A stretch of 42,759 nt of DNA. It comes from Sphingomonas sp. 67-36. GTDB lineage: Bacteria; Pseudomonadota; Alphaproteobacteria; Sphingomonadales; Sphingomonadaceae. Shown piece after piece: positions 1 through 8,098 of this stretch. The stretch spans positions 1 to 42,759 of the forward strand of contig MKSU01000027.1 in NCBI GenBank assembly GCA_001897375.1, read 5' to 3'. Each line of letters begins with the position of its first letter. The stretch's first letter is position 1. A program made the translations under genes and the position numbers. The notes beneath the pieces were generated by a model. The model did not search any database. It saw nothing but the letters and a program-made list of their open reading frames with translations, and was not told where the DNA came from.

Positions 1-226
1 AAACCGACGCCCAAGACCACCCCTCTTCCCGGAGCGTCCCTCAGCGCCTGCCATGCGGTGACCAACACATGAACCTGCCGGCCCACCGCGTCGGTGAAGC
101 CCATCTACGTATCACCCCGACCAACGTCAACCCCGCTCTTGCAATTTTATGACAGACAACGACGAAAAGCGCAGAAATCCTTGATTTAACCCGTTGTGAA
201 GACCCCCCGGGCTAAAGACCGAAACG

Positions 227-1693
227 ATGGACGTCACCGCGAATCAACAGAATCAACCACCGGAATCGCTGGCCCGGCAGGTGCGCAATGCCGTGATCTG
301 GCGATCGGGCAGTCAGATTCTCGCGCAGCTCGTGCAGTGGGCAGCAACCTTCCTCGTGATTCGCATCCTCAGCCCGCACGATTACGGCCTCTACGCCATG
401 ACCGGCGTGGTGCTGGTGTTCCTCAACATGCTCAACGGCTACGGGCTCGCGAGCGGGCTGGTGCAGCGGCCGACGATCAGTCATCGCGAGGTGCGCCAGC
501 TTTTCGGCATGCTGATCGCGCTCAACCTGACGCTGGCGCTCGCCCAGCTCGCGATCGCCCCGGTCGCGGCGAGCTACTACCGCCAACCCCAGGTGGCGAC
601 GCTGCTGCGCGTGCAGAGCCTGCTGTATATCGCGACCCCGTTCATCGCGCTTCCCTATGCGCTGCTCAGCCGCGAGATGGATTTCCGGCGGCAGGCGAAG
701 GTCAACATGATCGCCTCGGTGGTGAGCGCCAGCACCGCGCTGGGCGGGGCGCTCGCCGGGCTGGGCGTATGGACGTTGGTGTTCGCGCCGATGGCGCTGT
801 TCTACACCCGTGCGATCGGCATGACGATCGCGGCGCGCGCGCTGGTATGGCCGTCGTTCGATTTCCGTGGGGCGGGGGGGCTTGCGCGGTTCGGTGGAGT
901 AATGGCGGCGAGCCAGCTTTTCTGGTTTCTGCAAAGCCAGGCCGACGTGTTCATCGGCGGGCGGCATTTCACGCCGCACATGCTGGGCATCTACACCACC
1001 AGCCTGTTCCTGACGCAGATCTTCGTCTCCAAATTCGTGCCGCCGCTGAACGAGGTGGCTTTCTCCGCCTATGCGCGCATCCAGCATGACGCGGACGCCA
1101 CCGCCGCCGCTTTCCTGAAGGCGGTGCGGGTGATCATGCTGGTGGCGCTGCCCTTCTATTTCGGGCTGGCGATCACCGCCGAACCGCTGGTGCTGACGAT
1201 GCTCGGCGACAAATGGGCGGAGGCGATCCCGGTCGTGCGGCTGCTCGCCTGCGCGATGCCGTTCATGACGCTGCAGGTGCTGTTCACTCCCGCGAGCGAC
1301 GCGCTCGGCCGTCCGGGGATCGGGGTACGCAACGGCGCGACCGGCGCGGTGATCCTGTCGGCCGCCTTCCTGATCGCGGTGCGCTGGGGACCGGTCGGGC
1401 TGGGCTGGGCGTGGATCTGCGCCTATCCGCTCTATCTCGGCTTCACCTGCCGACGATCATTGCCCGTGATCGGCACGAGCCTTGCGCGCGTCGCGGGCGC
1501 GATCACGCCACCACTGGCCGCCGCGTCGGTGATGGCGATGGCGGTGCTGCTGGTCGACGCCCGACTCCCCCGGCTCGCGCCCGCGCCGCATCTGGCCGTG
1601 CTCGTTGCGGTGGGGGGGGCGGTATATGGCGGGGCGCTGTTCGCCTTCGCGCGGGGGACGATCGAGGAGTTGGTGGCGCTGGTTCGGCGATGA
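227..1693 (+). CDS. Oligosaccharide flippase family protein (Wzx-like, MOP superfamily)
   Basis: A 488-residue, very hydrophobic protein with about 12-14 predicted membrane segments. The N-terminal stretch (residues 15-60: WRSGSQILAQ, then a conserved ILSPHDYGLYAM) is typical of polysaccharide-type flippases of the MOP superfamily. Such proteins move undecaprenyl-linked oligosaccharides across the inner membrane for exopolysaccharide or O-antigen synthesis. The ATG at 227 is the first start that keeps the N-terminal amphipathic segment; no strong ribosome site is visible. It stands alone here, with no glycosyltransferases in view, so the substrate cannot be named. A bidirectional terminator follows. 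The family call is firm and the substrate is unknown. Confidence 0.85.
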   Translation: MDVTANQQNQPPESLARQVRNAVIWRSGSQILAQLVQWAATFLVIRILSPHDYGLYAMTGVVLVFLNMLNGYGLASGLVQRPTISHREVRQLFGMLIALNLTLALAQLAIAPVAASYYRQPQVATLLRVQSLLYIATPFIALPYALLSREMDFRRQAKVNMIASVVSASTALGGALAGLGVWTLVFAPMALFYTRAIGMTIAARALVWPSFDFRGAGGLARFGGVMAASQLFWFLQSQADVFIGGRHFTPHMLGIYTTSLFLTQIFVSKFVPPLNEVAFSAYARIQHDADATAAAFLKAVRVIMLVALPFYFGLAITAEPLVLTMLGDKWAEAIPVVRLLACAMPFMTLQVLFTPASDALGRPGIGVRNGATGAVILSAAFLIAVRWGPVGLGWAWICAYPLYLGFTCRRSLPVIGTSLARVAGAITPPLAAASVMAMAVLLVDARLPRLAPAPHLAVLVAVGGAVYGGALFAFARGTIEELVALVRR

Positions 1694-1771
1694 GGGGAGC
1701 TACCTCGCCGCGTGCCGCCGGACGCAGCAAAGCTGCGCCCCTCGGCCCGCTTTGTTGCGCCGATCGCGCTT

Positions 1772-1812
1772 GGAAGAATGCGCGGCGAGCTTCGCTCGCG
1801 CGTCTTTCTTCC
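1772..1812. terminator. Bidirectional Rho-independent terminator between flippase gene and tRNA-Val
   Basis: An imperfect inverted repeat: GGAAGAATGCGCGGCGAGC, a TTC loop, then the returning arm ending in TCTTTCTTCC. The GC-rich core is flanked by an A-rich side on the left and a T-rich side on the right, so it can end transcription from both directions. That suits its place between a rightward gene and a leftward tRNA, although the tRNA reads away from a start at 1895 and ends at 1820, just before the hairpin. A separate small hairpin (CGCAGC-AAA-GCTGCG) lies upstream at about 1731-1745. Confidence 0.65.
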
Positions 1813-1819
1813 TGCGCGA

Positions 1820-1895
1820 TGGTGGGCGGTGACGGGCTCGAACCGCCGACCCTCTCGGTGTAAACGAGATGCTCTACCAACTGAGCTAACCGCCC
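1820..1895 (-). tRNA. tRNA-Val (anticodon UAC), CCA encoded
   Basis: The reverse strand reads as a 76-base tRNA. The acceptor stem GGGCGGT pairs with ACCGCCC. The D arm carries AGCTCAGTTGGTAGAGC. The anticodon stem CTCGT/ACGAG-type arm encloses a loop with TAC (read as UAC, valine). The T arm contains GGTTCGAACCC, and the 3' end ACCA is encoded. All four arms can be drawn by hand. The antisense peptide across it (GLEPPTLSV) and the sense peptide (LAQLVEH) are well-known spurious translations of tRNA genes. Confidence 0.96.
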
Positions 1896-1937
1896 TTGCC
1901 CGCCGCCGATGGCAGAGCGAGCGCCGCATCGCAAGCC

Positions 1938-2888
1938 TCAGACGAGCGGCACCCCCATCGCGCGGGCCGTGCCGATATAGGCGCGCATCCCGTCCAGCGC
2001 ATCGCGCGTCAGCCCCATGAACGCGCGGCGGCGGTCGAACGGGTCGGGGCGGCGCTCGAACAGACCGGCGTCGGTCATCCGTGCGATCCAGCGCAGCGCG
2101 GTGGTCGGCGGCACGGCGGCGGCGATGCACAGGCTGGAGACCGAGACCTCCGCCCGCTCAAGATGCGCGGCGAACAGATCGAGCATCATGTCCCACGCCG
2201 GATCCTCGAATAGCCCCTTGCCGAACTGGCGGTCGCGCAGCCGCCGCGCGCGGATGACCTGCCGGATCTCGCCGGCCTCGACCGCGATCGGCTCCTCGGG
2301 TCTTGCCGCAAAGACCGGCCGCACATCGGCGACCGACGATTCGGATGCGAAGGGGCGCGGCGCTTCCTGCGGCCGGCTGAGTCGCGCCAGCACGTCCGCG
2401 ATCCGCGCCACCTCCGCATTGAGCCGCGCGAGCCGCGCCGCCTCGCTCTCGGCGATGCGATCGTGGAGCGGGGCGCCGTTGACCGCGCGCCACACCGAAA
2501 CCGCCGCCGCCCATTCGGCCGGCTCCGGGTCGCACATCAGCTCGACCTGCCGCCCGACCAACCCGGCCGCGGCGATATCGATCTGTGCGGACGAGACGCC
2601 GGCGATGATCGCCAGCTCACGCCCGGCGGCCAGGCCATCGATGCGGTAGAGCGTCGAGGCCAGCCGCTCGTCATCCACCTCGCGGGCGTCGAGCAGCAGC
2701 AGCGGCGCGGCGACCGTCGCCTCCAGGTGGTCGAGCGCCTCGTCCCAGCCGACGCTCGCCAGCACGCGGCCGCCCGTCGCGATCACCGCATCGCGCAACG
2801 GATCGTCGCGGGTATAGCCCGGTGTCGCGACAATCAGCGCATCGAACCGCGCCGTCGCCCCTGCCGGCTCCATCATATCGTGAAACAT
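1938..2888 (-). CDS. Pseudo-receiver plus winged-helix (MarR-like) regulator
   Basis: A 316-residue protein. Residues about 15-150 look like an alpha/beta receiver-type fold (DALIVATPGY, LLLLDAREVDD, ELAIIAGV) but I cannot identify the full phosphorylation pocket. Residues 160-185 are a helical, possibly coiled-coil linker. Residues about 220-310 form a MarR-like winged helix (SVSSLCIAAAVPPTTALRWI as recognition helices, then RRPDPFDRRRAFMGLT as the wing). It probably binds DNA; targets and signal are unknown. Its own upstream region holds a TATAAT. It is separated from the pnt operon by about 140 bases and reads the same way. The DNA-binding role is inferred from the C-terminal domain. Confidence 0.7.
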   Translation of the reverse strand: MFHDMMEPAGATARFDALIVATPGYTRDDPLRDAVIATGGRVLASVGWDEALDHLEATVAAPLLLLDAREVDDERLASTLYRIDGLAAGRELAIIAGVSSAQIDIAAAGLVGRQVELMCDPEPAEWAAAVSVWRAVNGAPLHDRIAESEAARLARLNAEVARIADVLARLSRPQEAPRPFASESSVADVRPVFAARPEEPIAVEAGEIRQVIRARRLRDRQFGKGLFEDPAWDMMLDLFAAHLERAEVSVSSLCIAAAVPPTTALRWIARMTDAGLFERRPDPFDRRRAFMGLTRDALDGMRAYIGTARAMGVPLV

Positions 2889-2995
2889 CCCCGGTTCTCC
2901 CGATCAGGCAATGATCGGCAGCAAATTACGCAAACCACCGAATTGGCGCAGCCTATCCGGCTCCAATTTGAATGCACTGCCCGGCGCTGGCGGGC

Positions 2996-3001
2996 ATTAT
3001 A
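2996..3001 (-). promoter_or_regulatory. Candidate -10 box (TATAAT) for the winged-helix regulator
   Basis: The reverse strand reads GGATATAATG, an exact TATAAT with an upstream G, about 108 bases before the regulator's ATG. The matching -35 position (around 3019-3025) is poor (GCGACC or TGCGAC), so the promoter would be weak or activator-dependent. The pntB stop lies at 3028-3030, so the -35 abuts the end of pntB. Confidence 0.4.
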
Positions 3002-3027
3002 TCCGAAACGGAGGTATCGGTCGCACG

Positions 3028-4491
3028 TCAGTCAAGTGATTTGACGATTTCCTCGACCATCTTCTTGGCGTCGGCGAGGAGCATCATGGTATTGTCCATA
3101 TAGAAGACGTCGTTGTCGACGCCCGCATAGCCGACGCCGCCCATCGAGCGCTTCACGAACAGGACGGTCTTGGCCTTCTCCACGTCGAGCACCGGCATAC
3201 CGTAGATCGGCGAGGTCTTGTCGGTCTTGGCCGCCGGGTTGGTCACGTCGTTGGCGCCGATCACGAAGGCCACGTCGGTCTGCGCGAACTCGGAGTTGAT
3301 GTCCTCCAGCTCGAACACCTCGTCATAGGGCACGTTGGCCTCGGCGAGCAGCACGTTCATATGGCCGGGCATTCGCCCCGCGACCGGGTGGATGGCGTAT
3401 TTGACGCGGACGCCATGCTCCTTGAGCTTGTCCGCCATTTCGCGCAGCGCGTGCTGCGCCTGCGCCACCGCCATGCCATAGCCGGGGACGATGATGACCT
3501 GCTCCGCCTGGCTCATCAGGAAGGCGGCGTCCTCGGCCGAGCCGCGCTTCCACGGGCGATCGACCTTGGCCGCGCCGCCGGTCGAGGCGGCTTCCGCGCC
3601 GAACCCGCCGGCGATCACGCTGATGAAGCTGCGGTTCATCGCGCGGCACATGATGTAGCTGAGGATCGCGCCCGACGAGCCGACCAGCGCGCCGGTGATG
3701 ATCATCGCGGTGTTGTGCAGCGTGAATCCCATCGCCGCCGCCGCCCAGCCCGAATAGGAGTTAAGCATCGACACCACGACCGGCATGTCAGCGCCGCCGA
3801 TCGGAATGATCAGCAGGAAGCCGATGATGAAGCTCAGCACCGTCACCGTCCAGAACACCCACGGCGCCTGATCCTGCGTGAAATAGGCGATCAGGATCAG
3901 GATGCCGACGAGCGTACCGAGGTTGAGCACGTGGCGCGCGGGCAACAGGATCGGCGCGCCGCCCATGTTGCCGTTCAGCTTGGCGAAGGCGATGACCGAG
4001 CCGGAGAAGGTGATCGCGCCGATCGCGACGCCGAGACCCATCTCGATCCGGCTGACGGTGAGGATCTGCCCCGCCGCGTCGACGATGCCGAACGCCGCCG
4101 GGTTGAGATAGGCGGCACAGGCGACCAGCACCGCCGCGAGACCGACGAGGCTGTGGAAGGCGGCGACGAGCTGCGGCATCGCCGTCATCGCGATCTTGCG
4201 CGCGGTGGTGATGCCGATCGCCGCGCCGATGCCGATCGCGACGAGGATCAGGCCGGCCGTGCCCCAGTCGATGTCGAGGCCATGCTCGACCGCGGCGTAA
4301 GACGCTTGGGCGAGACGCGGCGCGTGCGTCACCAGCGTCGTCACCACCGCGATCGCCATTCCGATCATGCCGAAGCGGTTGCCGCGCTGGCTCGACGTCG
4401 GGCTGGACAGCCCGCGCAGCGCGAGGATGAAGCACACGCCGGCAATCAGATAGGCCAATGCCGCCCAGGGATTCACCGCGACGTGTTCCAT
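3028..4491 (-). CDS. pntB: NAD(P)(+) transhydrogenase, beta subunit
   Basis: A 487-residue inner-membrane protein. The N-terminal two thirds are about nine hydrophobic helices (domain II; ALAYLIAGVCFILALRGLSS at the start, GADMPVVVSMLNSYSGW in the middle). The C-terminal soluble domain III binds NADP(H) (VIIVPGYGMAVAQAQ, HPVAGRMPGHMNVLLAEA, VIGANDVTNPAA, the KRSMGGVGYAGVDN loop). With PntAa and PntAb it uses the proton gradient to reduce NADP+ with NADH. Full length for the family. It is last in the operon and separated from pntAb by a 97-base REP-like gap, which may uncouple expression. Confidence 0.97.
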   Translation of the reverse strand: MEHVAVNPWAALAYLIAGVCFILALRGLSSPTSSQRGNRFGMIGMAIAVVTTLVTHAPRLAQASYAAVEHGLDIDWGTAGLILVAIGIGAAIGITTARKIAMTAMPQLVAAFHSLVGLAAVLVACAAYLNPAAFGIVDAAGQILTVSRIEMGLGVAIGAITFSGSVIAFAKLNGNMGGAPILLPARHVLNLGTLVGILILIAYFTQDQAPWVFWTVTVLSFIIGFLLIIPIGGADMPVVVSMLNSYSGWAAAAMGFTLHNTAMIITGALVGSSGAILSYIMCRAMNRSFISVIAGGFGAEAASTGGAAKVDRPWKRGSAEDAAFLMSQAEQVIIVPGYGMAVAQAQHALREMADKLKEHGVRVKYAIHPVAGRMPGHMNVLLAEANVPYDEVFELEDINSEFAQTDVAFVIGANDVTNPAAKTDKTSPIYGMPVLDVEKAKTVLFVKRSMGGVGYAGVDNDVFYMDNTMMLLADAKKMVEEIVKSLD

Positions 4492-4504
4492 CCTACCCCC
4501 TTAT

Positions 4505-4580
4505 CCATCACCCCGGCGAAGGCCGGGTCGCTTCCCGCAAGCGCGCCCTCAGGGCATGGTCCCGGCCTCCGCCGGGCCAA
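4505..4580. repeat. REP-like element in the pntAb-pntB gap
   Basis: Two short hairpins face each other. CCCGGCGAAGGCCGGG is at 4512-4527 and CCCGGCCTCCGCCGGG is at 4561-4576. Each is itself a near-palindrome, and they are reverse complements of each other with one mismatch. CCGGCGAAGGCCGG-type units are a familiar style of intergenic repeat in sphingomonads and other alphaproteobacteria. Only one copy is seen in this window. Lying inside an operon, it could stabilise or attenuate the mRNA. Confidence 0.6.
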
Positions 4581-4588
4581 CGCCAGCG

Positions 4589-4888
4589 TCAGTGCTTCGC
4601 GGCCGCCGGCCGCTCCTTCTTCTTGTACATCGCCAGCATCCGCTGGGTGACGGCGAAGCCGCCGAAGATGTTCACGCTCGCCAGCGTCACCGCGACCAGC
4701 CCGAGCCATTTCGAGCTTGCGCTGCCCGACGCCGCCGAGGCGATCAGCGCGCCGACGATGATCACCGAGGAGATCGCGTTGGTCACCGCCATCAGCGGCG
4801 TGTGCAGCGCGGGCGTGACCGACCAGACGACATAATAGCCGACGAAGCACGCCAGCACGAAGATCGACAGGATCGCGATGAAATCCAT
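4589..4888 (-). CDS. pntAb: NAD(P) transhydrogenase subunit alpha part 2 (membrane part)
   Basis: A 99-residue protein with three predicted membrane helices (IAILSIFVLACFVGYYVVWS; HTPLMAVTNAISSVIIVGAL; LGLVAVTLASVNIFGGFAVT) and a charged tail. This equals the membrane segment at the C-terminus of the single-chain PntA of enterobacteria. In many alphaproteobacteria PntA is split, as here. It begins 4 bases after the stop of the small secreted protein gene and is followed by pntB. Confidence 0.95.
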   Translation of the reverse strand: MDFIAILSIFVLACFVGYYVVWSVTPALHTPLMAVTNAISSVIIVGALIASAASGSASSKWLGLVAVTLASVNIFGGFAVTQRMLAMYKKKERPAAAKH

Positions 4889-4892
4889 TTGC

Positions 4893-5261
4893 TCAGCCCC
4901 CCACCTTGCGCTCGGCCTTCGCCACGATATCCGCCGCGCACCGCGCCATCTGCGCCTCGCGGCAGGTGCCGCTCATCGAGGCGAGCCGGCGCGACGACAG
5001 GTTGCTGCCCGGCTCGACCAGATCGACCATGTAACCGAAGCGGTCGCCCTTCGGCGTGACGTTGCCGAGGATCACCAGCGACAGGCCGGTCTTGTCGTCC
5101 CCGTCCGCCGCGCGCAGCTTCCTCGCGCTTCCGAGGCTCTCGATCAGCGCGTCCGACAATCGCTGCGTCAGCGCGTCGTCGCCGGTGGCGCGCACGTCGA
5201 CCGGCCGGCGCTCCGCCGGCTGTGACGCGGCTGCGGCCAGCAACAGCAGCGCGGCGATCAT
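4893..5261 (-). CDS. Small exported protein of unknown function inside the transhydrogenase operon
   Basis: A 122-residue protein that I do not recognise. A short signal peptide is likely (MIAALLLLAAAASQ, cleavage near residue 14). The mature part is alpha/beta-looking and ends with a Cys pair (GTCREAQMARCAADIV) that could form a disulfide in the periplasm. The ATG overlaps the pntAa stop (ATGA) and the stop lies 4 bases before pntAb, so it is translated as part of the operon. That tight placement between two subunits of one enzyme argues for a real, co-expressed gene. No function should be assumed. Confidence 0.8.
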   Translation of the reverse strand: MIAALLLLAAAASQPAERRPVDVRATGDDALTQRLSDALIESLGSARKLRAADGDDKTGLSLVILGNVTPKGDRFGYMVDLVEPGSNLSSRRLASMSGTCREAQMARCAADIVAKAERKVGG

Positions 5262-6379
5262 CCGAGCAGCCTTTCGTTGACGACCTTGCCATCCTTCGTG
5301 AGCCGGATCGCGTCGCCGATCTCGGCGTCCAGCACCGGGCCGCCCGCTTCCTTGTCCCAGAAGGCGGAGAGGAAATTATAGAGGTTGCGCGCGAACAGCG
5401 CCGAGGCGTCCGCCGCCAGCCGCGAGGGCACGTTGCGGTGCCCGACGATCTTCACGCCGTGCCGCTCGACCACCTCGCCGGCGACCGCGCCCTCGACATT
5501 GCCGCCCTGCTCCACCGCGAGATCGACGATCACGCTGCCGGGCCGCATCGTCGCGATCTGCGCGTCGGTGATGAGGCGCGGCGCGGCGCGGCCGGGGATC
5601 AGCGCGGTGGTGATGACGATATCCTGCTTCGCGATATGGCCGGACACCAGCTCGGCCTGCGCCTTCTGATATTCCGGCGACATCTCGGTGGCGTAGCCGC
5701 CCGAGCCTTCGCCCTCGATCCCCGCGACATTCTCGACGAAGATCGGCTTGGCGCCGAGCGACTGGATCTGCTCCTTCGTCGCCGAGCGCACGTCGGTCGC
5801 CGACACCTGCGCGCCGAGCCGCCGCGCGGTGGCGATCGCCTGGAGCCCGGCGACGCCGACGCCCATCACGAACACCTTGGCGGCGGTGACGGTGCCCGCC
5901 GCCGTCATCATCATCGGGAAGGCGCGGCCATATTCGGCCGCCGCGTCGAGCACCGCCTTGTAGCCCGACAGGTTCGACTGCGACGACAATATGTCCATCG
6001 ACTGCGCGCGCGTGATACGCGGCATGAACTCCATCGCCAGCGCCTCGATCCCCGCCGCGGCATAGGCGTCGACCCGCGCGCGCTCACCGAACGGATTGAG
6101 CCCGGCGGCAAGCCACGCGCCCGGCTTCACCCCGGCGAGGGTGGCGGGATCGGGCCCCTGCACGCCGAGCAATATGTCCGCATCCGCGATCACGCCCGCG
6201 CGATCGCCCAGCGTCGCGCCCGCGTCGGCATAGCCCTGGTCGGCGATGTCGGCGGTGGCCCCTGCCCCGCGCTCGACGGCGACATTCGCCCCCAGCGCGA
6301 CGAACTTCTTCACCGTTTCGGGCGTTGCGGCAACACGCCGTTCGCCGCCCGCGGTTTCCTTCAGGACGGCGATCTTCAT
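5258..6379 (-). CDS. pntAa: NAD(P) transhydrogenase subunit alpha part 1 (NAD-binding)
   Basis: A 373-residue cytoplasmic domain I subunit. It starts with MKIAVLKETAGGERRVAATP, a typical alanine dehydrogenase/PntA N-terminus. The middle has the Rossmann segment VFVMGVGVAGLQAIATARRLG (about residues 170-190) that binds NAD(H), and the RSATKEQIQSLGAK region. It docks on the membrane parts PntAb and PntB. The gene starts 4 bases after the stop of the COX4-like peptide gene and overlaps the next gene by 4 bases, so the block is one transcription unit reading leftwards. Confidence 0.96.
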   Translation of the reverse strand: MKIAVLKETAGGERRVAATPETVKKFVALGANVAVERGAGATADIADQGYADAGATLGDRAGVIADADILLGVQGPDPATLAGVKPGAWLAAGLNPFGERARVDAYAAAGIEALAMEFMPRITRAQSMDILSSQSNLSGYKAVLDAAAEYGRAFPMMMTAAGTVTAAKVFVMGVGVAGLQAIATARRLGAQVSATDVRSATKEQIQSLGAKPIFVENVAGIEGEGSGGYATEMSPEYQKAQAELVSGHIAKQDIVITTALIPGRAAPRLITDAQIATMRPGSVIVDLAVEQGGNVEGAVAGEVVERHGVKIVGHRNVPSRLAADASALFARNLYNFLSAFWDKEAGGPVLDAEIGDAIRLTKDGKVVNERLLG

Positions 6380-6383
6380 GGGA

Positions 6384-6506
6384 TCAGTGGATCAGCCAGA
6401 TGACTACAGCGGCGACAACCGCCACACCGATCGTCCCCCACTTGAGCAGGTTCATAACCCCTTGGTAGGTCGAAACATGCGCCTTCATGTCGGAGTTGTC
6501 GGCCAC
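6384..6506 (-). CDS. aa3-type cytochrome oxidase subunit IV-like small membrane peptide
   Basis: A 40-residue peptide, MADNSDMKAHVSTYQGVMNL followed by LKWGTIGVAVVAAVVIWLIH. The charged N-terminus, the MKAH..TY..V..LLKWG motif and a single membrane helix fit the bacterial aa3-type cytochrome c oxidase subunit IV family (Pfam COX4_pro_2). I chose the GTG at 6506 because GGGAGG lies 6 bases upstream; the internal ATG at 6488 would give a shorter product. No oxidase genes are nearby. It lies 4 bases before pntAa, so it may serve the transhydrogenase, or only be co-transcribed. Confidence 0.8.
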   Translation of the reverse strand: MADNSDMKAHVSTYQGVMNLLKWGTIGVAVVAAVVIWLIH

Positions 6507-6664
6507 CGGGTCCTCCCGCTTTCCCTGATTCGTCCCGCTCCTTATCGACGCTTGCCGCCGGCCTCAAGCCCGTCCGCCACGCGACGGCGGTGCTTAAGGC
6601 GGCTTTTACCGATAGCGGCGTATCTGCCGAATCCGTCCCTGCCGTATCGGAATGGAACGAAAGA

Positions 6665-8086
6665 ATGACGCGTAACGGGCAACGGCTGCTGATGCTGATC
6701 GACGACGAACCGGGCCAGCGCCGGCTGGTCGCGGCGCTCGCGGCGCGCGGCGGCTGGCGCACCCTGTTCGCCGACGACGCGGAAATGGCGATCGCCACGC
6801 TCGGCACGCAGGACGGGATGCGGCTCGACGCGATCGTGCTCGATCATCACGGCGAGGACGACGCCACGGCCGTGCTGCTCGGCGAGTTGCGCGCGCGCCG
6901 CCCGGCGTTGCCGGTGCTGGTGACGGCGGCCAACGGCTCGGTCGCGCACGCGGTCAACGCGATGCGGGCGGGGGCGACCGATTTCCTGGTCCGGCCGATC
7001 GCGCCCGAACGGCTGCTCGCGGCGCTCGAGGCCGCCGTCGCCGGCACCGAGGCGGGCGAGCTGCGCCCGCTGACCGAGAAGATCCCCGCGATGCTGGGCT
7101 TCGACGAGATCGTCGGCTCCGCGCCGGATTTCCGCGCCGCGCTGGCGATCGCGGCCAAGGCGGCGCGCGCGCGCGTCGCGGTATTGATCGAGGGCGAGGG
7201 CGGCGTCGGCAAGGAAGTGGTGGCGGAGGCGATCCACGCCGCGTCGCCGCGCGGTCGCAAGCCGATGATCACGGTGAATTGCGGCGGGATTCCCGCCAAT
7301 CTCGTCGAAAGCGAGCTGTTCGGGCATGAGCCCGGCGCCTTCACCGGCGCGTTCGATCGCAAGATCGGCAAGCTGGTCGACGCCGATGGCGGCACGATCT
7401 TCCTCGACGATATCGGCCAGATGCCGGCGGACGCGCAGGTGAAGCTGCTGCACCTGCTGCAATCGGGCGAGGTGCAGCCGATCGGCGCGCGCCACGCCCG
7501 CGAGGTGGACGTGCGCGTGATCGCCGCGACCGACAGGAACCTGGGCGAGGAAGTGGAGCAGGGCCGCTTCCGCGAGGACCTTTATTACCGGCTCAACGCC
7601 GTGCAGGTGACGATCCCGCCGCTGCGCGACCGCACTGGCGACATCCCGGCGCTGGCCCGCCACCTGCTCGCCCGCATCGCCCGCCAGCCAGGGTTGCGGC
7701 AGCTCGGCATCACCGACGACGCGCTGGCGCTGCTGGTCGAATACGACTGGCCGGGCAACGTCCGCCAGCTCCAGAACGCGCTGTTCCGCGCCGCCGTGCT
7801 GTGCGACGGCGACGCGCTGACGCGCGGCGACTTCCCGCAGATCGCCGCGCTCGCCGCCCGCCGCGACACCGCACCGAGCACGCAGCGGATGGCGACCTCG
7901 GGCGGCGTCACCCTGTTCCGCGCCGACGGCCACCTGCGCGCGCTGGAGGAGATCGAGGCGGACGTGATCCGCCTCGCCATCGGCCATTATCGCGGGCGCA
8001 TGACCGAAGTCGCGCGCCGGCTCGGCATCGGCCGCTCGACGCTCTATCGCAAGCTGGTCGAGCTGGGGATCGACAACGCCGCTTGA
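6665..8086 (+). CDS. Sigma-54-dependent response regulator (NtrC family)
   Basis: A 473-residue activator with three domains. Receiver, residues about 8-125: acidic pair D13/D14 and likely phospho-acceptor D60. The usual conserved Lys is Arg here (R110, in FLVRPI). AAA+ domain, about 145-375: Walker A GEGGVGKE, intact GAFTGA sigma-54 contact loop, Walker B-like IFLDDIGQMP, arginine-finger region FREDLYYRLN. A Fis-type helix-turn-helix ends the protein (VARRLGIGRSTLYRKL). I chose the ATG at 6665, which starts just before the receiver; an ATG at 6590 would add 25 non-conserved residues. No partner kinase is adjacent. It diverges from the transhydrogenase operon. Confidence 0.92.
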   Translation: MTRNGQRLLMLIDDEPGQRRLVAALAARGGWRTLFADDAEMAIATLGTQDGMRLDAIVLDHHGEDDATAVLLGELRARRPALPVLVTAANGSVAHAVNAMRAGATDFLVRPIAPERLLAALEAAVAGTEAGELRPLTEKIPAMLGFDEIVGSAPDFRAALAIAAKAARARVAVLIEGEGGVGKEVVAEAIHAASPRGRKPMITVNCGGIPANLVESELFGHEPGAFTGAFDRKIGKLVDADGGTIFLDDIGQMPADAQVKLLHLLQSGEVQPIGARHAREVDVRVIAATDRNLGEEVEQGRFREDLYYRLNAVQVTIPPLRDRTGDIPALARHLLARIARQPGLRQLGITDDALALLVEYDWPGNVRQLQNALFRAAVLCDGDALTRGDFPQIAALAARRDTAPSTQRMATSGGVTLFRADGHLRALEEIEADVIRLAIGHYRGRMTEVARRLGIGRSTLYRKLVELGIDNAA

Positions 8087-8098
8087 ACCGCGGCGCGC

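Noticed and set aside
1503-1934. Reverse peptide with RLAQLVEHLVYTERVGGSSP and forward peptide ending GLEPPTLSV
   Set aside because: Both are well-known false translations of a tRNA gene; the tRNA-Val lies exactly there.
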